NCBI RefSeq assembly: GCF_025698545.1
Contig: NC_068571.1
Location: 38,659,733-38,723,732 of the forward strand
From: Gossypium raimondii
Taxonomy: Eukaryota > Streptophyta > Magnoliopsida > Malvales > Malvaceae
Reading direction: 5' to 3'
DNA length: 64,000 bases
A program made the translations under genes and the position numbers. Numbering within the stretch: the stretch's first letter is position 1; every line of letters begins with the position of its first letter. Below, one piece after another: positions 46,643 through 56,400 of the stretch. The notes beneath the pieces were generated by a model. The model was not told where the DNA came from. It saw only the letters and a program-made list of their open reading frames with translations, and made no database searches.

Positions 46643-46842
46643 GGATCAGCTTTTATGAGTTTCTGTCTGGTGTGTTTCAGTTGGATCAACTCTTATAAGC
46701 TTCTGTCTGGTGTGTTTCAATTGGATCAGCTCTTATGAGCTTCTGTTTGACATGTTTCGGTTGAATCAGCTCTTATGAGCTTTTATTTGGTGTGTTTCGG
46801 TTTGGTAAGCTCTTATGAGCTTTTGTCTAGTGTGTTCAGTTG
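46643..46842 (+). repeat. 40-bp tandem repeat in LTR unit C
   Basis: Five copies with a 40-bp period starting at 46643, 46683, 46723, 46763 and 46803. Each contains a hairpin word of the type AGCTCTTATGAGCTT followed by CTGTCTGGTGTGTTTC-like sequence. It occupies the same place in the LTR as the arrays of units A and B. Confidence 0.85.
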
Positions 46843-47611
46843 ATCTGACGATGTACTCTTATCTATAAGTCATTCTTCGAATGAAAAATCTCAGTAAGAT
46901 AATCTATTTAATGAATTCTGAAAGATTTGTTATTTATTGAATATTGATCTGAACATAGATGAATTCATCAGTTGAAATTGTTGATGACAAGGAATTCTCC
47001 TGGTTGATTATTATTGTTTGAACTGTTGTATTTACTTCGGTAAGATTATTCGTTTAAATGTGTCGAACTTACTAAGATTCATTAAGCTTACTTGTGTTGT
47101 TTTTATGTCATTGTAGATACTCAGAAGGTTGGACGATCGGATCAATGCTCAAGTCACACTATCCAGCTTAATTCGGTAGTTTTTAGAATGTTTGGCTCGG
47201 TTTATATGGCATGTAATAGGCTTTTGTGTTGTTATTATTAATGTTTTGGGATATGTATGTATCAAGTATGATCTTTTGTGCAAATGGTCAACTATTATGA
47301 TATATGAGAATGAGGTATAGTTATTATGCTAATGTGAATGATATGTATGAAAGAAATGTTGTGATTGAGATGCCTTTGATAGGTAATTTAGATAGGTATT
47401 GCTTGAATGAATTGATGAGTTGAATTGATGATTATTTTGATGTATAATTATATATACTTATGGTACCAATGAGGGTACATTGGTTAGGCACTTAATAGGT
47501 TGGTTTTGGTGTGTTTTTGGCTCAATTAATGTCGTTTTGATTTGGTATTTGAGTTTCTTAAGGTCTAAACAAACTTGGAATGGTAAACTTATGTTTTAAG
47601 GCTCATTTTGG

Positions 47612-47875
47612 GTTCGCACGGCCTGAAACACGGGTGTGTATCTTAGCCGTGTGTCGCGACCGTGTGTCCCCTATAGATTTTTAGGGTTGCGTTTTAAGAG
47701 TTACACGGCTTGGCACACGGGCGTGTGGCTTGGCCGTGTGACCCAAGTCAGAGAGTTACACGGGCTGGGACACGGCCGTGTGTCTCTACTTTGAATACCC
47801 ACACGACCTGAGATACGGGCGTGTGTCTCAGCCATGTGAGTCACACGAACTGGCCACACGGCCATATGACATCTG
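47612..47875. repeat. CACACGG/CCGTGTG palindromic block of unit C
   Basis: GC-rich block of short palindromic phrases (CACACGGCCGTGTG type), followed by the conserved LTR tail. Confidence 0.75.
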
Positions 47876-48305
47876 CGGTTCAAAATTTTCAACTTTTTCC
47901 TAAATATTTCCAAATGTTTTTGATTTAGTCTCAGACTGTTTCTATAGTAATTTTAGGGCCTCGAGGGCTCGATTAATGGATTTATGAATGTAATTGAATG
48001 AAAACAGATTATGATTGCTTTGATGTATGAATTGAATGATTTACTGTTCCATTTGTTTGGTAATAATTCGTAACCCTATTTCGACGACAGATACGGGTTA
48101 GGGGTGTTACAAGAAAATTATCTGAAGAAATTATTTCAGAAAATTTCTAGAGATATTTTTCTTAATTACAACTTGGCCCAGAAGTTTAAAGAAATTGTTA
48201 AATTACCGCACTTGTAATTTTGTGGAAAATTTTTTAACTCAAAGCGGGCCTACACTCGACAGACATGAGCCTGAAGGTAACGGGGAAGACTACTCGGTTG
48301 AAACA

Positions 48306-49300
48306 TGTTGGAAAAGACCCAATTTGAAAATAGTTTTCGTGCACAACAGAAAATTTAAAATTTGAAAATCGACCCGATTTGTGATATTTATAGTAATAAA
48401 CCTTAGACCGAAATCGTACCTATTTTTTGGATAAGCGGATTCTTGATGTTTTCTATCTTTCAACCAAATGATCTTCTCCGCTATTCTTGCAACACAAACT
48501 GCTTCGAGTGTGGGCTCAAACCAATTCAACTAACACACAGAACTAGAAAAAGTTTTCCTTCTGGGGTGAAAATGAAAATTCTCTCTTCTTTAATGGAAAC
48601 CAGTAAAATTGTTATTTTGAAAATTATATTTATAAGTTGAGAATAAATTATCTCTACTTTTATAGTAGAATGACAATCTCTCAAAAGTTCTGTCAGTAGC
48701 TTTACTGGTGCCATCTATTTATAAGAAGAGAAGGTAGAAACCCTTGTAAAGTTGTCGAGGTTTATTTTAAATAGAAAAACAACATCGTACTTAGAGTAGG
48801 AGAGGGGTGAACGACTCACCATTGTATTTCTACTAGGGTTGCCGCCCCCTTCATGTTATATGAGGGGTTTTGGGCCTTTCTCACATCGGGTTCAATTACG
48901 AGTACTTCTTGAACCTTTTTGACTGAGTACCTGTAATATGATCCAACCCGATTTAGTTTTTCTATTTTCCAAAATAAACTTTAATATCTACATATTAAAT
49001 AATTTTCTCACCCAGTTTTCCTTTCATGTTATATAAGGAATTTTGGGCCTTTCTCACATCGGGTTTAATTACGAGTACTTCTTGAACCTTTTTGACCGAG
49101 TACCTGTAATATGATCCAACCCGATTTAGTTTTTCTATTTCCCAAAATAAACTTTAATATCTACATATTAAATAATTTTCTCACCCAATTTTACCCTAGT
49201 AAAATTTTGACGATTTTACCCTTGATAAAATTTTGATGATTTTATTCCTGGTAAAATTTTGAGAAAATCCGTTCAATATGTCATAACTCGACATGTTTAC
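48306..49300 (-). mobile_element. Reverse-oriented LTR-like segment related to the 41-48 kb repeat
   Basis: Starts TGTTGGAAAAGACCC. GATCTTCTCCGCTATTC (about 48471) and CGAGTGTGGGCT (about 48505) are the reverse complement of words at about 44230-44270, so the two segments are distant relatives in opposite orientation. The right border is not defined. No coding sequence. Confidence 0.5.
48851..49193. repeat. 173-bp tandem duplication
   Basis: Two copies starting at 48851 and 49024 with only a few substitutions (for example GAGGGGTTTT against AAGGAATTTT). Both include ACATCGGGTT and GAGTACTTCTTGAACC and end at AATTTTCTCACCCA. High identity suggests a recent slip or unequal exchange. Confidence 0.9.
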
Positions 49301-49631
49301 TATGACTGAATGATTTATTTTTATTTTGGGCTTCAAAACAGTCCAAAAATATAAATTCATTCTTCCATCATTTTTTAAGTAATCTTATGTAGGATTGCAA
49401 GTTTCCATTTCATTTTCCTTTTCATTTTTGAAAACCTAAATTCATTTCCAAATGATTTAATTTCTCCATTTCAGAAAAAACCATAATCATTTATGAATGT
49501 TTCTCTTCTTCTATTCATTCCATTCATTTCTATTCAAACACACAATTCATTTTTGGTTTCAACGACGAAAATTGTTAACGAATGGGCTTAATTGATTTTT
49601 TCACATTTTCTTAAGAGCTTTTTTGACATAT

Positions 49632-50440
49632 AAACCTTTTATAAGGGTTATATATTATAAATTTTATATTATTGTTGACTTAATTATGCATTATGAAAAG
49701 AGTTATAACCTAACATAAGTTTTTTTATAAATTAAGTTTATATAAGCTTTTATAATCAAAGCTACAAATTGTTTGCATAGTGAACCCAAATATTATGCAA
49801 TAGATGTTAGTTATGCAAATATAAAAAGGTTTTCTTACATCATTTCGTAGGGTACGACACCATTTGAGAGAATGGTACAAGACACAAGCACTAGAAAAGG
49901 CTCATGGACTTTTTTAATTTGAGACATTCAAAACTTTGAAATGTAACTAAGAGGACATTAGTTGTTAAAAAAAAAGATTTCTCATATTAATATCACCTTA
50001 GTATAACATAAAAAAAAAAAGATTGGATTCTGCTAGCATATTTCATACTTCATAACTTCATTTATAGGTGAAATTTGGATGATTTATACTTTGAAGAGTA
50101 CATGAAAGAAGATGATCTTAATACTCTAAATGATACAAATTTAGATTCAGATGAAGAATACAATCAATGACCGACAAATGATGATAACAAGTATATGTTA
50201 AATGTTAAAAAGGAATAACTCAACAAGTATGAAACGCTAGAGTAATTAGATAAAATTGCATATAATGTTTATTTTTAATTTTCTTTTATTAATAATCGTA
50301 TTATAAACTACTTTCTTGGCCTAACATATTACATATGATGATTTGATTTTATTACTCATTTAGAATTTTTTCTTGTACTAATAATTTTTTATAATAATTA
50401 TAATTAATATTTTTAAAATATATAGATTATGCAATTGTGT
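49632..50440 (+). pseudogene. PIF/Harbinger-type transposase relic, copy 2
   Basis: Alignable with 838-1617 from a TTATATATTATAAATTTTATATTA-like word to an 'attatgcaattgtg' end. Fragments of the HARBI1-like C-terminus are visible but more decayed, and the acidic tail (DDLNTLNDTNLDSDEE) is clearer at about 50110-50168. Multiple stops. To the right, up to about 50570, sequence such as GTCAAACAAACGCATTTAGG may be the outer end of the same element. Confidence 0.55.
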
Positions 50441-50570
50441 AATTACAATTTATACTATTAAATATGATATAGGAAATTATGATTTAATTACACTATGTCA
50501 AACAAACGCATTTAGGAAATACAATTCGTTGTAATTACAACTTTCATCCAATTACTTTTAGTTTTGATCC

Positions 50571-51273
50571 TAAAACATAAATGAGGTAATTAGTAAGGTG
50601 TTAAAAAAGTGACACGTGGCAATATTTTATTAGTCAACATGCATGATAAAAGAAAATTAAGAAGTTCAAATATTAAAAGGAAGATTATAAAAGTAAGAAT
50701 ACATGAAATCTTGTACAATACAGTAGTAGAGCCAAAAATTTACCATTATGACATTCTTTTACATATACGATAACTTCATTTACATATAACATTGTTGTTT
50801 GGATTTGCAGTAGATGCCAAAGAAATAAAAATTAAACCATTGGATGGCATCAACATGGAAGTACGCTGTGATCATGTGAGCCGATCTAAAGGAATCATGG
50901 CAAAAGTCCCCACATTTTCCCTATGTAGTAAACAAATCACATGGTGGGGGCAATCATCTTAAAAGGCACCAATTTCCTTTCCCTCGTGTATTCTCCTACC
51001 CTCCGTGATCGGTGGACAGCCTATCACGCTCGACGCCACCGGCTTTCCTCTTCCCGAGTCCATATCGATTGTTTTTTACAAATGCATTGTCGGAATCCAA
51101 TGAACCAAAACATTAACCTCCAACTGGATGCTTACAATAATATATGCCGATATTTAAAGATAAATGAATACTCGTTGCAATATAGATTCCAAAAAATATA
51201 ATCACAAGTTACATGATTGCTATAGGGGACGCTTGATTCTTTTTTAATTTACTGATCATTTCTTTACTTCACC
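50571..51273. other. 3' flank of the AGC kinase gene
   Basis: Unique-looking, moderately AT-rich sequence that should hold the 3' UTR of the kinase transcript. A plus-strand frame at 50941-51201 has no recognisable domain. Confidence 0.4.
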
Positions 51274-54200
51274 CTAATAATACTCTACTGGGGTCTCTGG
51301 ACAGCTTTCATCTGATACAACTTCTTTACTAAAAGGTGGAGGTACATATGGTGGGGTCGTGCATCTTAGCAATGCCCAATTGACCCCTTGGAAGAATGGG
51401 TGGTGCTTGATGGCTGATGCACCCATTGTGGACCCTAAACGCCTTGGAGGATCCTTCACCAACAGCTGGGAAATAAGATCTTTAGCCGCTGCTGGAACCA
51501 TGGGTTCTTTAGGGAACTCAAGGGCTCGAGCCACAATGTTGGCTAAGGTTAGCTCATGGTCCACGCCCTTGAACGGTGTTACCCCATAAAACAGTTCATA
51601 CATAAAGATCCCCAATGTCCACCAATCCACAGGGCTACCATGGCCCTCACCGGACACAATTTCCGGTGCCAAATATTCATGTGTCCCTACAAAAGACATG
51701 GACCGGACATCAATGGGCTCAGCCACAAACTCAGGCCCACCACGATGGGCAGACTTCTTTTTGCGTTTGCGTTTTGGGTGGAAACATGAAACAGCAGGTA
51801 CAATACAATTTGGAATGATACAAGAAGACGATGTGAAAGGAGGATGATCTTTAGGATAGTCAGTCCGCAGACCTGGTACCGGCGGTTTTTGATCGGAAAC
51901 AATGTGGGGCGTTGATGTGGACTCATCGCATTTCAATGAAAGGTCGAAATCCGTGAGCATAATGTGACCATCTGATCGAACCAACACGTTTTCAGGCTTT
52001 AGATCACGGTAAACAATCCCCATCATATGGAGGTACTCTAAAGCCACCACCACCTCCGATGCATAGAACCTGGAGACACCAAGAATAAGCAAAGCAATCA
52101 ACTACCTATAATTTTAATCAGTTTCATCAGTATCTCATTAAACTAATTAAGATCAACAACTTGATAATACTAAAATCTCGAGCCAGGGTCCATTGATAGG
52201 TGGAGTTAAAGAAAGAAAAATAATAGACAAGAAAATAATTGAGATGCTGATAGTGCCATGAACTTTATGATCACATTAACCAAGGGACATAAAGGACCCT
52301 ACTACTATTATCATTCATACACTACGGTTTTAAACTTGCTTACACACTAAACTAAGACAAGAAATTATTTTGCTTCAACCTCTACTACATTATATAGACT
52401 ATAAGGGACCTACGTGTCTTGTTTTCCAGGTTCCCTCAGAATCTTTTCATGCAAGAGATGGATGTAATGAGGCAAAAATCTTCAACAGGGAGATGTAAAG
52501 CAATCAAAAGTTTCTCTAACTTGTGTCCTTACATTGAAGCATATTCCCCTTGCACTCTTCCTAGATGTTCCCTAGTATTTTGGGTATCTTACAATCATTC
52601 ATAGCTGAATCTGAATCATTAACGGTGGAAATACTAATAAAATTATGGTGGGTGTGAATATCAAATTAAGTACTGAATCTACTAGAACAAAGCAATAGCA
52701 CATAAATGAAAAATAAGCTTATAGAATTTCTCAATCATGTAGTATTGTACAATTGCATAAAGGAAACAATATTTTTATCAATCATGTAACGACTCAGTGT
52801 TCATTATCAAAGCGGAACTATTTGCATAAAGTTTGTTGTTATCTCTTGAACCTTACCTTCTTGAACTACAAGATCCATTCAAAGTCGAAGCAAATAATAA
52901 TAATGATTTCTTTGATTTGAAAGCTAATTCCCCCTAAATAAATGGTGGTTATATGAACATCTTGTCACCGTTGTCATTATTAGTAATGGATGGCTAGATG
53001 GTAGTGACACAGACAAGAGACTAACTAGAGAGGGACCGGAGAGCTTTATAAAATAAAATAAAATGAAATGAAAACAGGGTCTACCATCCATCCATCCATC
53101 ATCAAAGATGCTAAAACAAATCCCAGAAATCCAGAAAAGAAAAAAGGGTATTCAACTCTAAGAGCTCGGAAACCGGCTGTATCCTATATTCAATTCTTTC
53201 CTAAATTTTATACTGAACAAGGTAGATTCAAGTACAGAAAAGTCAAAGCAACATAAAACTGAATTTCCTGAGGTCAAACAAAAGGGAAAAAGTTTATTAT
53301 TCGATTACCCATGTTATTCGAGTTAAACGTTGAAGATGAGTGAATATAAAGTAAAAAATTTTCTATCCAAATGTATTTGATTTTTAAAAAATAATAAATA
53401 AATAAATAACATAAAACTAATGGCTTCACTATTTGCTAATTAATACAATCTGGAAGCACATAATACTATTTAAGATGCACAACTTTGCTTTGGAGCTAAT
53501 CCTATTCTACTAAATTTCTCACTCATAATAATTTACTTTAACATATATAAATTTATAAATAAAGCTCACAAACGTGATGAGTAACTTCGTAGTAAGTATT
53601 AGACATGCACACATGTATTAAAGGTACCTAAGTTAAGCCTAGAAAATAAAGTTATAGAATAACATAATACAAGATTTAATAATTATTTATTTTCTTTTTG
53701 GTTCTGGGGTCTGTAAGTACTAAATTTAAAATGCTTCATACTGAAAATCGAACTTAAAAAGAGATCTTTATCATCTCATTTTACCCGTTGTTTAATAATT
53801 AATTAATTATTATTGAAAAGAAATACTAAATGATGGGATCATGATATTGCTTTGTCCGCCGTGTTATTGAGCTGACCTGGCTTTCCCTAAGTATTTTTAA
53901 GAATATAATAAGGCAACAGGAGTAATTTAATTGGCGCTTTTACCCAAAAATTAAAACGGGGTCAAGGTGGCCTTGATGCGATATTTTAGGCACTATAGTT
54001 CATAAATGTACTTGGATACGCGTTTGAAAGTTATTGGTTTACTAGCTGAAAAAGTCAAAATCTCAAACATGTTTTGACCTTAGTAGCCCGAGCCAATCCC
54101 CCGGATCTACCGTTAATCATAGCCAAAAACAACGAAATGAATCAAATCCGATTTACAGTAGATTGGGGCCCCCGTCCTTTTGAGCTCATTTCGCCCGATC

Positions 54201-54832
54201 CATCACTCTCAAATATCCAAAAACAAAGAAGGAAACGTTTTTTTTTTCTTTTAACGGAGGACGTACCTGACGGCGGAATCGGGGAAACGTTTGAGAGGTT
54301 GACGTTGACGGAGGACATGAAGGTCGCCGCCTGGACAAAACTCCGTCAACAGACAGAACCATTTAGGGGAATCTATAACGGCGTAAAGCGAAGGTAAAAA
54401 TGGATGGTCTAACAATTCGAGTATTTCCATCTCGGTCCTAGCTCTCCCTTCTTTACTCCTCGACGCTAGCTCTTTCTTGTCCATCACTTTGGCTGCAAAA
54501 ACGACATCGCTTTTACTGCCTTTGTTGTTGTTGTTGTTAGCATCGCCGGCATTGGTGTCGGGAGGCGGGGGTTGAGACTTGAGTTCGGCTAAGTAGACGG
54601 AGCCTATGTCGCCGGAGCCGAGGCGGATGGAGAAGCGGAGGTCGGCTAGGGAGAGGGAGCCGGAACGGATGGTTTTGGAAGAGAAGGAGCCGTGAGCCGA
54701 GGGAGCAAGAGAGGAAGAGCCGGAGTTGGAGGCAGACCCTGAGCTGGTGCTGCGGTTAATTGTAGCAGTGGAAGTGGAGGTGAAGCTTAAGCTCTGTAGA
54801 TCGTCGGCTAAGTCGTCGAGAAACGGCTCCAT
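51274..54832 (-). CDS. AGC-VIII protein kinase (PINOID/WAG-type), 2 exons
   Basis: Ser/Thr kinase of the plant group that phosphorylates PIN auxin carriers and acts at or near the plasma membrane. Exons 54832-54267 and 52069-51274 join in frame (intron 2197 bp) to 453 aa. The first 60 residues are Ser/Thr-rich ([19 protein letters not shown]), like WAG kinases. Kinase motifs: Gly loop 71-79 (LGSGDIGSV), K115, E134, YRDLKPEN with D211, then DFD 229-231 instead of DFG, the hallmark of AGC-VIII. The insertion before GTHEYLAPE (317-325) is about 80 residues and contains a basic run at 288-294, which in relatives contributes to membrane binding. The single intron falls at AV-R-FYASE, as I recall for relatives. 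The C-terminus is short and lacks a PIF FxxF motif. Asn run 99-103 is encoded by a (GTT)n stretch (about 54520-54540). It could be PID2 or a divergent WAG; I do not assign a symbol. Confidence 0.9.
52070..54266 (-). other. Single long intron of the AGC kinase gene
   Basis: 2197-bp intron with donor AG|GTACGT (54266) and acceptor CTCCAG|G (52070). It contains no recognisable nested gene or element. AT-rich; a 62-codon frame at 53068 looks like chance. Confidence 0.75.
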
Positions 54833-55687
54833 TGATGAGGAGAAAAAAGAGAGAGATGGGTGAAAGAGAAAGTGTATTTGATATTTGAAGGGGATGATGG
54901 ATGGATCGGGTTTGGTGTTCGGGCCCATAACCGTGACAATTAATATACATATAAAAGGAAACAAATAAAAGGGACTGATATTATGGCTGAATTTATGTTG
55001 TGTTGGGTGCATCCGTGAAGTTTAATTATAAAATAGACCTATTTTTTGGGATTATTATGGTCAGCAATTTATTTTTTTTCTTTTTTGTTTTGCTACTCAA
55101 CTACAATTAACACACTTTAATTGCATCCATCTCATTCCTTTTTATACGCATTTTTCACTATTTTCCCTTTTTTCCTAACTTCAATAGTAACTAAAATGTC
55201 ATTCCATTTGAATTACATTCCAATATATTTACAAGTAAATCAAAATTTCCATAAAGCACCCATATTTAAGTTTTATTTGAATTTAATATAAAATATATTT
55301 TTAATATTAGTTTAAATTCAAAACATATATATATATATTTGAACAATCTCATTATAGATTCTGATCATATTTTCTATTTTTGACACAATGTCTAGAACTA
55401 CTTATAGTCTCTCTTCAATCCATGAATAGGAAGATAATATGTTTTAGTACACTCGAACTCACGTCTTCCTGCATTGACAACAATATTCATTCTAATCAAG
55501 TAAAACTTAATTGACAAAATGAATATGTAATTTTATTTAATGCTTATATAACATTACTTACGTACTTTTATAATTCAATTTAAAATTTTAAAATATTTTA
55601 TTATTTAAATTAAGTTCGGATCGAATCAAATTAAGCCACAAGCAACATCATGCAATTTATATCTTCACTTATTATTATTATTATTTT
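54833..55687. promoter_or_regulatory. 5' flank of the AGC kinase gene
   Basis: The region up to about 55015 has a pyrimidine-rich leader on the coding strand (CTCTTTCACCCATC type) and an upstream AT-rich patch with TTTTATATGTATATT, which may serve as a TATA region about 110 bp before the start codon. Beyond that it is plain AT-rich sequence. Confidence 0.35.
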
Positions 55688-55689
55688 TT

Positions 55690-56400
55690 GACTTAATATA
55701 ATATTTGGTACATGAACTTAACACTTTTTCCTAATTTAGTGTCTAAATTTTTTTGGGTCCAATTTGGTGACAGTTTTTCCTAATTGATACCTAGACTTGA
55801 GACTTTTTCTTAAGTTGGTACTTAAACTTTTTGGGGTCTAATTTGGTACTTGAACTTGACTCTTTTTTCTAAATTGGTACCTACTCTTTTTTTGTTTGAT
55901 TTGATACTTGTCAAACATTTTACAAATTACTCCAATATGTTAACAATGTTATTTTTTTATGAGGTAGCAAAAATAATCAATGTATAGTGACATATAATGA
56001 TTATAGGATATTTTTCATTTTATATGTTCAATTAATTTTAGTTTTATTAATTAATTATTTTATTAATTGAAAATAATGAATTTCTTTTAGTTTGAGATTA
56101 AAAAATAATTTCTTTTATTTAATATTAATTTGTTAAGCATAGCTCAATACCTTTGTTTTTTAACATGAATTTCCTCTAATCTTGGCAATATTTTTGTGGT
56201 ATAACAAAAAAGTATAACATTTAATAAATTTAAGTACCTAAAAAAAGCTTAGGTACTAAATTAAGAAAAATGTCAAGGTTAAGTACAAAATTAGGCCCAA
56301 AAAGTTTATGTATGAAATTGAAGTACCAAATTAGGCGAAAAAAATAAATACTAAATTAAGAAAAAGTGTGAAATTGAAGTAGCAAATGTTATAATTTTGC
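55690..56400. mobile_element. Foldback MITE-like element, about 0.7 kb
   Basis: The left arm (TTTGGTACATGAACTTAACAC, then a 'tttttcctaatttag' word) is the inverted partner of the right arm ('actaaattaagaaaaagtgtg' read in reverse). Both arms contain internal tandem variants of 'ttggtacttgaactt'. The centre is AT-rich with no coding sequence. Borders are approximate and no target duplication was resolved. Confidence 0.6.

Larger units (their letters stand above)
45437..48111 (+). mobile_element. Long LTR-like unit C, nested in the 41-48 kb repeat
   Basis: Begins TGTAACAATCCGATTTTCAA and ends GGGTTAGGGGTGTTACA (2675 bp, TG...CA). Flanks are TGAAA on the left and AGAAA on the right. The uninterrupted sister copy at about 44160-44170 reads GAGAGAAAATT, so the original target was AGAAA and the left duplicate has one change. 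This confirms a 5-bp target duplication. No gag or pol is present, so it is probably a solo LTR of the same family as units A and B. Confidence 0.8.

Noticed and set aside
46643-46842. 40-bp repeats considered as a CRISPR-like or protein-coding tandem repeat
   Set aside because: Copies are contiguous with no spacers, and the reading frame has no recognisable repeat protein; they lie inside LTR unit C.
54074-54397. Plus-strand 107-codon frame
   Set aside because: Antisense to exon 1 of the kinase and running into its intron; no domain.
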